From assembly GCF_010731895.1 (NCBI RefSeq), contig NZ_AP022596.1, forward strand, positions 1,674,001 to 1,738,000: a stretch of 64,000 bases of DNA, given 5' to 3'. Numbering within the stretch: the first letter of the stretch is position 1; each line of letters opens with the position of its first letter. Source of the stretch: Mycolicibacterium helvum (lineage in GTDB: Bacteria > Actinomycetota > Actinomycetes > Mycobacteriales > Mycobacteriaceae). Below the pieces are notes generated by a model, which did not search any database, was not told where the DNA came from, and saw only the letters and a list, made by a program, of their open reading frames with translations. Of the stretch, positions 22,395 through 30,467 are shown piece by piece. The translations under genes were made by a program, and so were the position numbers.

Positions 22395-24083
22395 CTAATT
22401 CTTGACCGGCAGGCCGCTCGTCCTGTGTGCGGTGCCAGTCACTTCCAGAACGTCTTCTCCGCACACCGTCCAGCCAGGCCGCGTTGTGAAGAATGAGAAG
22501 TCCTCCTTGTGAAGGCCGATGGCTTCGGCAAAACTCCACTCCTTCTGTCCCGCAGGCACCCCCACGAGAAGCACCTTCCCTCCTCGCTCGCGGACGTCGC
22601 TGGCACGTTCGGCGATCTCGTTGAACACATCAGCCTTGCTTCTGCGACCGGCTATGACGGCGCCCTGCGTCGGACGGACTGCCCACGGACTATCTGGAAC
22701 GGAGTTGAGCATCCAGTGATAGACCGAAATTGTGTTGCGGTGGGCAAGGTACGGAACAGTGAGAAAATAGCTTTCCCAGCCACTTGTGATCACCAGATCG
22801 TTTGGACCGGTAGCCCGGCCGATGCTCATAGTGACTTGATTTGCGCAATCCGGCCGCATCCTGGGCGCAATAGAGAAAAGTAAAGCCAGCAAGAAAACCA
22901 CCATAAAGACGGCAACGAGACGCACCCCTTGAGTCCACGGACCATGAGTCTCTTCTGCGGATTCCTCGGGTGCGGTATTCGCAAACACGGCAATACCGAT
23001 CAGCAGCCACCACGGCACAAGAGCCGGTGTCCAGAAAGACGGATCGGAAGCCACCCAATAGAATGCAAATGCTGAATAGACAGCGATCCAGGCCAGGAAA
23101 ACGCCCAGCGTCCGCCGATGGTGATCGAGAATGAATCGTCTGCGTCTGACTATGAGGACGATCGAGAACAAAAATGCCGCAGAGATCGCCACAGTAGACA
23201 GCACCATGAGGGCGCGTTGCCCAGTTGCGGCCGCCGAGAACCAAGACGGCCACGATTCCTGCTGCATGCCCGGATATCCGCCGAGGTTCTTGACCACGGC
23301 GATCGCGCCTTTGACCGGCGTCGACAGGGATGGCTTGCCCCACAAACCCATCTCGGACAGGGCAAAATGCCAGTCGAGGAACCCCTGCAGAGACCGGACC
23401 CTGGCAACTATTACGGCGACGAGAACGTACAGAATCAGTGACGGACCGCCAGAGAACAAAATAAACAGCAACGATTGACGAGCGCGCAAGCGCCAGGTCA
23501 TTTCTGTGGCCAACAGGTAACCCGCGAGGACCGGGACAACCAGCAAGATGCCAGTCTCGTAGGTGGCCAATGAAAGAAAAACCAAGGCCCCAAGTATTAG
23601 CGGGCTCGTCAAACGGGCCGGGTCGCGGTCGGCAACAATTGCATACAGGAGAAGCAGCGAAAACAAGAGTGGAAGAGTGACGGATTCAGCGTCCGTGCTG
23701 TATACCCAAACGCCGGCCGAGACCGCAAATATCGCCGCCACCCATGCGGACTGGATCTGGGACCGGGTGATCTTTACCCCGATCAAGTACATCATTCCGG
23801 CGGAGCCTGCACCCCCCACCGCACTGAGAACCTGCAATGGGAGTAATGCGCCGCCATCCCATCCGACGATTTGCCAGGCTCGGTAGAAGCCCAACCCGAT
23901 CAGCGGATACAGCATGTGATTGGGTGCCAGTATCGATTCCAGATCGCCATTCTCGATCAACAAAGCGAACTGAAGACCGTCGCCAAAGTACGTCCTAGAA
24001 AGGGTGCACACGTACAGCACGAATAGTGCTGCGGTTATGAATGCGGCGATCTTGGCGTCGCTGAATCGAGTGCCACGAGTCAC
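22395..24083 (-). CDS. GT-C-type membrane glycosyltransferase-like protein
   Basis: A 562-residue protein with about eleven to twelve membrane helices and a C-terminal extracytoplasmic domain from about 440. The first loop has YFGDGLQFALLIENGDLE, with an acidic pair where GT-C enzymes place the catalytic aspartate, and STDAESVTLPLLFSL follows helix 4, as in PMT/ArnT-like enzymes that use polyprenyl-phosphate sugars on the outer face. No named subfamily is recognised. GTG 24083 starts 2 nt after a stop codon in what looks like the original frame of the preceding dioxygenase-like gene, which suggests they were tightly coupled. Base composition is less GC-rich than the core genome. Confidence 0.65.
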   Translation of the reverse strand: MTRGTRFSDAKIAAFITAALFVLYVCTLSRTYFGDGLQFALLIENGDLESILAPNHMLYPLIGLGFYRAWQIVGWDGGALLPLQVLSAVGGAGSAGMMYLIGVKITRSQIQSAWVAAIFAVSAGVWVYSTDAESVTLPLLFSLLLLYAIVADRDPARLTSPLILGALVFLSLATYETGILLVVPVLAGYLLATEMTWRLRARQSLLFILFSGGPSLILYVLVAVIVARVRSLQGFLDWHFALSEMGLWGKPSLSTPVKGAIAVVKNLGGYPGMQQESWPSWFSAAATGQRALMVLSTVAISAAFLFSIVLIVRRRRFILDHHRRTLGVFLAWIAVYSAFAFYWVASDPSFWTPALVPWWLLIGIAVFANTAPEESAEETHGPWTQGVRLVAVFMVVFLLALLFSIAPRMRPDCANQVTMSIGRATGPNDLVITSGWESYFLTVPYLAHRNTISVYHWMLNSVPDSPWAVRPTQGAVIAGRRSKADVFNEIAERASDVRERGGKVLLVGVPAGQKEWSFAEAIGLHKEDFSFFTTRPGWTVCGEDVLEVTGTAHRTSGLPVKN

Positions 24084-24085
24084 GT

Positions 24086-24182
24086 TCAGCGCCCCCGTTC
24101 AGCTCCCATGTCGTAAATGAGCGGAAGTCCGTTCCACACCCGGTCGAGCGCCTCTTGACCGGCCTCGCTCGCGCGCCGACGC
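24086..24182 (-). pseudogene. Probable detached C-terminus of the dioxygenase-like gene
   Basis: Directly after the TAA of the dioxygenase-like gene, the frame shifted by one base reads KRRRASEAGQEALDRV and then WNGLPLIYDMGAERGR with a TGA at 24088-24086, 2 nt before the start of the next gene. Removing the single T of that TAA would join it to ITRKR as a continuous basic-then-helical tail. It looks like coding DNA left behind by a frameshift, or a sequencing error. Confidence 0.45.
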
Positions 24183-24944
24183 TTACCGCTTGCGTGTGAT
24201 TGCGTCTCGGATTCCGAACGCCGCACGAAGAGGACCGCTCTCCAGCCTCGTCGGGAGCCCGTAGTGCAGAACGATGTTTGCCCGCCACTGACCCACGGGC
24301 CACGGAAGTGCGGTATGCATCGTTCGGTAACCGTAGAAGATCAGGGCTTCACCGGGAATCAGCGGATAGGTCGATCGCTCCGGAGCCTTCTTGAATTGTT
24401 CGGTGGCCTTGGGATAAGGGTCCTTACCGATCCGCATTCTTTCTCGAACCATCGACGTCACACTGCGGCGAATTGGCCGGTCAGGCGGCAGGGTGCCGAA
24501 CTGCCCGGTGCCGGCGTCCGGAACCGTCACGGGGATCATGGCCGTCACGGTGTTGGCGTCGTAGTGCCACAGATAGGGAATGACCCCGCGGGTGCCATCG
24601 TGGATTCGAAGCGCGCGCCGATCATAGGATTCGGTACTTTCGACTCCCGAAGAAGACTGCACGGCAAGCGTTCTGAGCATCGATTCCATTTCAGGATTCT
24701 CAGCTAATTGGCGGATCGCCGGACATTCCCACTCATCGAGGTCGAACAGGTCGTGATCTCCCGACCCGTGCCGCTCGACATAGGCTTCGACCTCTTTGCG
24801 GGCCGCTTCGATCCAGTCGGGTGAGATCGCTCCGCGGAGAATCGACATTCCTCGTACGTGCAAATCCTGCTCGATCTGCGATATCTGAGCTTGACTCACC
24901 GTAAACAAGTCTTTGTCGTCGCGACAACCTGCATCCGAACCCAT
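24183..24944 (-). CDS. Phytanoyl-CoA dioxygenase-like Fe(II)/2-oxoglutarate enzyme, probably C-terminally truncated
   Basis: A 253-residue member of the PhyH-like dioxygenase group. The iron-binding triad HxD...H is visible (HYD at 127-129, His210 in TMHTALPW), followed by the 2-oxoglutarate-binding arginine (Arg221), so it should be active. In glycan loci such enzymes hydroxylate lipid or sugar substituents; the substrate is unknown. ATG 24944 is chosen because residues before it are not family-like. After the TAA at 24183-24185 an open frame one base out of register continues for about 34 plausible residues and stops 2 nt before the next gene; see findings. It follows the BcsB-like gene by 99 nt on the same strand. 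Confidence 0.72.
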   Translation of the reverse strand: MGSDAGCRDDKDLFTVSQAQISQIEQDLHVRGMSILRGAISPDWIEAARKEVEAYVERHGSGDHDLFDLDEWECPAIRQLAENPEMESMLRTLAVQSSSGVESTESYDRRALRIHDGTRGVIPYLWHYDANTVTAMIPVTVPDAGTGQFGTLPPDRPIRRSVTSMVRERMRIGKDPYPKATEQFKKAPERSTYPLIPGEALIFYGYRTMHTALPWPVGQWRANIVLHYGLPTRLESGPLRAAFGIRDAITRKR

Positions 24945-25043
24945 AGTTGCCAAAGCATAACCTCCACCGCCTGCGTACAAGCAGATTCCGAGGCGGCTTC
25001 CACCATGCACCGACACTGCTGGGCGGGCGGCAGCGCAACGTCT

Positions 25044-27050
25044 TTACTCCACAGGTTCGGAACTGGATCGCGGCCGCCGACGTGCCCCGATCAGCAAGAT
25101 CAGACCACCCGCAACGGCGACGGCCACCAAGCCGCCTGCCAGCCACCACGCCCAAACGCCAGCCCTCCCGGTCGACGGCGCACCAGGCAGGGCCGCCACG
25201 CCGACGGAGGGATTGGACACCGTGATCGGTTCGCTGCCCGGGGTGGAGACGACCGCTTGACCGCTCAGCCCGTCCCACCGTTCCGGTTTGGCCGACAGCC
25301 AGCGCAGCAATTCGTCGAGCTGCTCGGGCGCAGCGTTGGAAGTGGCAATCAGAATCGGTCGCTGACCATCGAATACGGTCTGCAGCGAACCAAAACGCGT
25401 TGTCGGGTTCAGGGTCAGCGTGGCCGCCTTGTGCGCGGGATCGGTGCCCCAGACGGTCACGTTGTTCTGCTTGGCATCGAACGGGGCCGTGATCGTCGGC
25501 ACCGGCCAACCGCCGGCCGAAATGAGGATTGCCGCTTGATGGCTGTCAATGGCTTGTTTGAGGCTGACCACGGTGGTGTTCAGTGGTACCGCGCTCATGT
25601 GTTGAAGGCCCGCGATGATCTGGGTTGCGCGCACGGTGTCGCCGAATGCGTCATCACTGAGCCCGATTTGGATGCGCGGCATCAGAGCTTGAGGAAGTGA
25701 TCCAAAACCGAGCGAGACCGACGGCGTGGTGGGGCTAGTCACGATCTGGGTGCTGCCGTCGATCCTGAGGATCATCGGGACGTAGTTGCCGCAACGCCCA
25801 GCGTCGGCAGTCGTCGTGTGCACTGCCACCCGGAGGGTCGTGATCCGCGTGAGCGATCCGGCCGGAATGTCCACCCAGTGGTCGATCGTGCCGCTGGCTT
25901 CAACTGGCCACCGGCCTACGGTCTCTTCACCGACCATGGCGGTCACTTCACCACCAAAATTGTTGGGAATCGGCGTATGTGAACCAATGAGGTGCACACG
26001 AACCGAGCCCAGCGAATGACCGAATCTGGCCTGACTCATGTCGATTGCCACTTCTGGCCACAGTCCAAGCGAGCTGAGCCCCGTTTGTTTCAGTTGTGTG
26101 AGCGTGGTCGAATCGCCCAGGAAATCCTGAGGGTCCGGCAACGGTCCTGTGACAACAGTGTCGGGGCTGAGTGCATATTGCAGCAGGGCATCCCCTAGCA
26201 GCCGCACCTGATTGGCAAGCTCATCGCCACGCCCTGAGACGAGCAACGCGGGCATATTGGTGGCACTCGGCTGCAGCGAGAGACCTTTGGTCGGGCCCTC
26301 TTTGATGATTATCTGCCGTTCCAGCGGCATGGACGGACCCAGGACGGTGGACGTCGGATCACCGAGGGGAACGACGACGACGCCAGGGTTTTGCGAGCCA
26401 TAGCGCCGCTGGATGGCGGCGGCCAGCTGAATCGCCGCGTTGGACTCCGACTGCGACGGCGTCGCAGGCAGTGCGATGGTCAGCTTCCGCAGGACGGGTG
26501 GAAGGAAACCAGCGACAGTCGTCGGCGCGACTTCCGCGCCGGTGAATGCGACCATGCCATCGACAAGCCGCAATGGATTCTGAATGTCCCAGCAGTACCC
26601 TTCGATCGGCTCAGCGGTCACCGTCAACGAGACAGTCACCGAATTGCCGACGACCTCGGCACCGGCGAGCGGAATCACGAACCGAGCCTGGTCGGTCAGC
26701 GGCAACCCAAACCGGCTGACGGTGCGACCGTTCTGCGTGACCGCCATGCTGGCGTAACGGAGTTCGATCGGGATCTCGATCGTCGCGTCCAGCGCGACCG
26801 GGGCCAACCCTTGCGGGACCGGAAACGTCAAGGTGCTGACGGTGGTGCCCTGGCTCGATGAGAAGAACGAACCCGTCGCCGTCGATCCCAGATCGATCAG
26901 CGAAAGCGTGGGTGAATCGACCAGCGCCCCGGCCACACCAACTGGATCAGTCCCTTCGGGGTCAGCCGACGCTGGCGGCGCCATCCCGAAAAGGATTCCC
27001 AGGACCACGACAAGTGCGCCAAACCGGGCTGCATACACGTTTCGAAACAT
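25044..27050 (-). CDS. Secreted BcsB-like protein anchored by a C-terminal helix
   Basis: A 668-residue exported protein: signal peptide ending in PPASADP (about residue 30), a long beta-rich extracytoplasmic region with features of BcsB (PF03170), for example ATIEIPIELRYASMAVTQNG, ALLVSGRGDELANQVRLLGD and repeated carbohydrate-binding-like and flavodoxin-like segments, then one membrane helix (about 638-660) and a basic tail RRRPRSSSEPVE. BcsB guides cellulose leaving the synthase BcsA; no BcsA-type synthase is in this window. It may instead guide or anchor the island's polymer. ATG 27050 gives a normal signal peptide; the frame extends to 27122 without a ribosome binding site. Divergent from the methyltransferase at 27300. 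Confidence 0.68.
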   Translation of the reverse strand: MFRNVYAARFGALVVVLGILFGMAPPASADPEGTDPVGVAGALVDSPTLSLIDLGSTATGSFFSSSQGTTVSTLTFPVPQGLAPVALDATIEIPIELRYASMAVTQNGRTVSRFGLPLTDQARFVIPLAGAEVVGNSVTVSLTVTAEPIEGYCWDIQNPLRLVDGMVAFTGAEVAPTTVAGFLPPVLRKLTIALPATPSQSESNAAIQLAAAIQRRYGSQNPGVVVVPLGDPTSTVLGPSMPLERQIIIKEGPTKGLSLQPSATNMPALLVSGRGDELANQVRLLGDALLQYALSPDTVVTGPLPDPQDFLGDSTTLTQLKQTGLSSLGLWPEVAIDMSQARFGHSLGSVRVHLIGSHTPIPNNFGGEVTAMVGEETVGRWPVEASGTIDHWVDIPAGSLTRITTLRVAVHTTTADAGRCGNYVPMILRIDGSTQIVTSPTTPSVSLGFGSLPQALMPRIQIGLSDDAFGDTVRATQIIAGLQHMSAVPLNTTVVSLKQAIDSHQAAILISAGGWPVPTITAPFDAKQNNVTVWGTDPAHKAATLTLNPTTRFGSLQTVFDGQRPILIATSNAAPEQLDELLRWLSAKPERWDGLSGQAVVSTPGSEPITVSNPSVGVAALPGAPSTGRAGVWAWWLAGGLVAVAVAGGLILLIGARRRPRSSSEPVE

Positions 27051-27299
27051 ATCAAACTTCACCCTTTTTATTGCCGAGGCACCATTGACGACTTTGATCT
27101 GGCCATTGGCGGGTGACATCACGATGCCGAAAATATTCGGATCCTAATTCTCTGCTCACAGAAGCAAACACAAGGCGGCCCCGTTACGATCGCACTAAGG
27201 TGCCGTGATGACTGGCGACCGCAGATCACCTCTCTGTATGCCCGGATCCATTATGAGGAGCAGAATGTCGTTCGTGCCTTCACCGCCAAAGATGTTAGC

Positions 27300-28187
27300 G
27301 TGAGCGACCCCGAACACGACGGAGGCGGCGCCGAAGTCCCAGGGGGTTCCCGCTCGTCGATGAACGCCTTGGAGAGATTGTTGTCCATCTCGCCGGGGCT
27401 TCGGCGCGCGCTAGTCTCGGAGACTGGGCCCGGCCGGCTCCTCCGGCGCGCGTGGTACGTAGGTCCCCAGCAGTGCAATCTCTGCGGGAGCTGGGTTCGC
27501 TTCAGGGAGAGCTGGATCGGCGCCCAGCTGATCGAATACGGATTCCCCTACCCCATTGACGACTTCGAAACCTTGAATCACAGCCGGTACCTTTGTCCGG
27601 TATGCCGGTCCAACGACCGGGATCGACTTTACAAGCTCTACATCGACCGCTTCCTGCCACCGAACGGTGTCCGCCGAGTGCTCGAGTTCGCGCCGTCCAC
27701 AACGCTGTCGGCATACCTGCGCGGCCGTGATGACCTCCGATACCGCACAGCCGATCTCATGATGGCCGGCGTCGACGACGTCGTCGACATCACCGATATG
27801 CCGATCTACCCGGATGGTTCATTCGACTTCTTTATGTGCTCACACATCCTCGAGCATGTCTCAGATGACAGCCTGGCCTTGAAGGAGTTGTACCGAATAC
27901 TGGCACCGGGTGGGAGCGGCATCATCATGACCCCGGTGATGCCCGAAGGCAGGTTCGACGAGGACCCGACGGTCACCGATGAGGCAGAACGGTGGCGCCG
28001 CTTCGCCCAGGGCGACCACGTGCGCCTTTACGACCGGTCCACACTGTGCTCGCGGATCAAGCAAAGCGGCTTGGAGCTATCCCTCCTCGACCGGAACACT
28101 TTCGGCGACAAGACTTTCAAACGACACGCCATAGCGCTCGGTTCGGTGTTGTACGTAGTGCGCAGGCCGACGACCGACGCCGCCTGA
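27300..28187 (+). CDS. SAM-dependent methyltransferase with N-terminal zinc-finger-like cysteines
   Basis: A 295-residue class I methyltransferase. Two CxxC pairs (Cys59/Cys62 in CNLC, Cys99/Cys102 in CPVC) precede the Rossmann domain, whose SAM motif is VLEFAPST and whose post-motif region is FDFFMCSHILEHVSDD with LAPGGSGIIMTP. This architecture occurs in sugar and glycan methyltransferases, so a surface-sugar O-methyltransferase is plausible. GTG 27300 is the start; no nearby ATG fits. First gene of a plus-strand block ending at 31519, divergent from the BcsB-like gene across 249 bases that must hold both promoters. Confidence 0.72.
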   Translation: MSDPEHDGGGAEVPGGSRSSMNALERLLSISPGLRRALVSETGPGRLLRRAWYVGPQQCNLCGSWVRFRESWIGAQLIEYGFPYPIDDFETLNHSRYLCPVCRSNDRDRLYKLYIDRFLPPNGVRRVLEFAPSTTLSAYLRGRDDLRYRTADLMMAGVDDVVDITDMPIYPDGSFDFFMCSHILEHVSDDSLALKELYRILAPGGSGIIMTPVMPEGRFDEDPTVTDEAERWRRFAQGDHVRLYDRSTLCSRIKQSGLELSLLDRNTFGDKTFKRHAIALGSVLYVVRRPTTDAA

Positions 28188-28501
28188 GATTTCGGCGACA
28201 TTCACGCAGTCTTAAATATTGGACTGCCCGCATTGGGTCGAAATGCCGCCACCGGCGTTTATCCCATCGGAGCGAAATCGGAAATAAAATGTCCGACGGT
28301 TTCCGGAATGGATATCGGATTAAATTTCATACGTTCGTCAGCTCGTGGGCTCTGCCGCACCGAACGGTCCGAAGCCGCTCCGACCAGCGGTTGCGGCCGA
28401 TATCATCGCTGCTACACGACGATCCGACGTAGCGATAGCCCCACGGTCAGTTCGAGATTCGCCTCCTGGTGGAGCGCGCGACCGCATGTTATCGTCCGAC
28501 A
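28188..28501. other. Intergenic region, AT-richer, with a candidate promoter
   Basis: 314 bases without a convincing gene. The first half (28195-28335) is distinctly A+T-rich for this genome. At the right end TATCGT (28490-28495) is 6 nt before the GTG of the FkbM gene. No hairpin or RNA element is recognised. Confidence 0.45.
28490..28495 (+). promoter_or_regulatory. Candidate -10 box for the FkbM methyltransferase gene
   Basis: TATCGT fits TANNNT and is followed after 6 nt by GTG 28502, consistent with a leaderless transcript and supporting that start. Confidence 0.35.
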
Positions 28502-29233
28502 GTGGGTTTATTGCACAACGCTCGAATGCTCGTGCGGCGCGCCGGCATCGACGTATCGCGGTACCGCTCCGAACCGGATGACAACCGCAGGCTTGTAAAT
28601 CAACTCGAATCACATCGCGTTGATGTGGTTCTTGATGTCGGCGCCAATATGGGGCAATACGCCACCGACGTTCGCGGGGCAGGATTCAAAGGACGAATCG
28701 TCTCGTTCGAGCCGTTATCGGGCCCGTTTTCCGTATTACAGAAATCCGCATCGGCCGACCCACTCTGGGATTGCCAGCAATGCGCCCTAGGCGAGCGCGA
28801 TGGAACGATATCGGTAAATGTCGCGGGCAATGACGGCCAAAGCAGCTCCATTCTGCCGATGCTGGAAACGCATCAGGGCGCCTTTCCTGAAGCCAATTAT
28901 GTCGGCACCGAGGAGGTAGCGATATACCGCCTGGACACCGTGGCCCCAAAAATTCTGCGCCCTACCGACGTAGCTTTTCTCAAAATCGACGTTCAAGGCT
29001 ATGAGAAGTTGGTACTCGCCGGCGGTCAGTCAACAGTCAGTGATCGTTGCGTCGGCATGCAACTCGAGCTGTCCCTGCTCCGCTTGTACGGCGGAGACAT
29101 GCTGATACGCGAGGCACTCGATCTCGTCTACTCGTTGGGTTTCACGCTGACCGGTTTGGTGCCCTGTGTCCGGGATGATCGGACGAGCCGGCTGTTACAG
29201 GCCGACGGCGTGTTCTTCCGTGAGGATGATTGA
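28502..29233 (+). CDS. FkbM-family methyltransferase
   Basis: A 243-residue FkbM methyltransferase with the SAM-binding VDVVLDVGANMGQYA, GRIVSFEPL, and the family signature FLKIDVQGYEKLVLAGG. Mycobacterial members methylate sugars of glycopeptidolipids and phenolic glycolipids, often fucose or rhamnose hydroxyls. Since this locus makes GDP-fucose, O-methylation of a fucose residue is a reasonable guess. GTG 28502 is chosen on the basis of the -10 box and homologue-like N-terminus; ATG 28526 is possible. Lower GC than the flanks. Confidence 0.8.
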   Translation: MGLLHNARMLVRRAGIDVSRYRSEPDDNRRLVNQLESHRVDVVLDVGANMGQYATDVRGAGFKGRIVSFEPLSGPFSVLQKSASADPLWDCQQCALGERDGTISVNVAGNDGQSSSILPMLETHQGAFPEANYVGTEEVAIYRLDTVAPKILRPTDVAFLKIDVQGYEKLVLAGGQSTVSDRCVGMQLELSLLRLYGGDMLIREALDLVYSLGFTLTGLVPCVRDDRTSRLLQADGVFFREDD

Positions 29234-29271
29234 TCGGGAACGCGTGCCGCCCCGCCGCCAGGCAGGGTCAC

Positions 29272-29277
29272 TAGACT
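29272..29277 (+). promoter_or_regulatory. Candidate -10 box ahead of a short leader ORF
   Basis: TAGACT fits TANNNT and ends 6 nt before the ATG at 29284, so a transcript would begin at the start codon of the 15-codon ORF. Confidence 0.4.
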
Positions 29278-29283
29278 GCGGTT

Positions 29284-29331
29284 ATGCGTCTTCAACGCGT
29301 CACGGTGAGTGATCGATCGGCCTTCGCTTGA
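29284..29331 (+). CDS. Short leaderless upstream ORF (15 codons)
   Basis: ATG 29284 to TGA 29329-29331 encodes MRLQRVTVSDRSAFA. It is preceded at leaderless spacing by TAGACT, and its TGA shares one base with the ATG of the glycosyltransferase at 29331. Leaderless small proteins and upstream ORFs of this kind are widespread in mycobacteria. It may supply translational coupling for a glycosyltransferase that lacks its own ribosome binding site. There is no evidence of a function for the peptide itself. Confidence 0.45.
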   Translation: MRLQRVTVSDRSAFA

Positions 29332-30467
29332 TGCGATCCCCGGTGGTGCTGCAGTTCTCGTCGATGCCACCGTCTGCACAGTACGGAGGCGCAGAACGGG
29401 TTGTCGGATCCTTCGCCGACGAGCTTGAGCAGGCTGGGTTCACAGTGCACAGCTCTGCACTGAAGCCCCGTAACGCCGACGATGCCGGGCCCGGCCATCC
29501 GATCGACAACATTTACTGGCCATTCGACGCCGAGCGGCCCGTTGCCGCGCAGCGCGTGCTGTGGCACGCCATCGACACGTTCGTCCTGGCAAGCAAAAGC
29601 GCGGTCAGAAAGATGGTGGACGAGCTACGACCGGATGTCGTGATCACCCACAATCTTCGCGGCTGGGGCTACGCGCCCTGGGTCGTGGCCGGTGAGCGTC
29701 GAATCCCCCTGGTGCACGTGGTGCACGACTACGGATTGATCTGCAATTCTTCGACGCTCTGGCACGCCAAGGTATGCACCGACATATGCACCGCATGCCG
29801 GCCACGGCTGACGATGACGCGTCGCCGCTGGCCAGGCGGTCAGCTGGTAGGCGTGTCGCGGGCAGTAGTGGCCGAGCATGCGCGGCGTGGACTCCCGGAC
29901 TTCGACGACGCAGCCGTCATACACCCGACCGCCGCGGCCGGTGATCCGCAACCGAGCCGCCAGCACCGCTCCTCAGGCGTTCCGAACACAGTGGGTTACC
30001 TGGGCCGCGTCAGCGAACCCAAGGGTGTCGAAGTCCTGCTGGCCGCGGTCGACGACGGTGAGAAGAAACTGATCGTGGCCGGTAAGGGTGACCCCGGCTA
30101 CGTCGATCGCCTGATGACTCAGACTCACGACAACGTCGAGTGGCTCGGGTGGGCCGATCCCCAAGTGCTCTACGACGCGATCGACGTCCTCGTCGTCCCC
30201 TCGGTGTGGCTCGAGCCGTTCGGTCTCGTCGTCGTGGAGGCGGCACGCGCCGGTGTGCCCGTGCTGATCGCCGACCGTCCAGGGCTCGTTGAAGCTGCCC
30301 GAGCTGCCGCTGCGCGCTATGCCACGTTCGCGGCCGACGACGTCGCGGCGCTACGGCAAGCGCTCAACCTGCCACTCAGCAGCTACCGCGTCGAACCAAC
30401 GACGATCGATCAATCCAATATCGTCGAGCTGATCAAAGACCTGACATCGCAGGGTTGTGCGCAATGA
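29331..30467 (+). CDS. GT4-family glycosyltransferase
   Basis: A 378-residue GT-B fold retaining glycosyltransferase. The N-terminal domain has SAQYGGAERVVGSFADEL (glycine-rich acceptor loop) and VVHDYGLIC; the C-terminal domain has VGYLGRVSEPKGVEVLLAAV and the EX7E motif EPFGLVVVE. The donor sugar is unknown; GDP- or UDP-sugars are typical. ATG 29331 overlaps the short ORF upstream and its own stop overlaps the glycosidase gene (ATGA). A cysteine-containing segment CTDICTACRP near 150 is typical of one GT4 subgroup. Confidence 0.85.
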   Translation: MRSPVVLQFSSMPPSAQYGGAERVVGSFADELEQAGFTVHSSALKPRNADDAGPGHPIDNIYWPFDAERPVAAQRVLWHAIDTFVLASKSAVRKMVDELRPDVVITHNLRGWGYAPWVVAGERRIPLVHVVHDYGLICNSSTLWHAKVCTDICTACRPRLTMTRRRWPGGQLVGVSRAVVAEHARRGLPDFDDAAVIHPTAAAGDPQPSRQHRSSGVPNTVGYLGRVSEPKGVEVLLAAVDDGEKKLIVAGKGDPGYVDRLMTQTHDNVEWLGWADPQVLYDAIDVLVVPSVWLEPFGLVVVEAARAGVPVLIADRPGLVEAARAAAARYATFAADDVAALRQALNLPLSSYRVEPTTIDQSNIVELIKDLTSQGCAQ

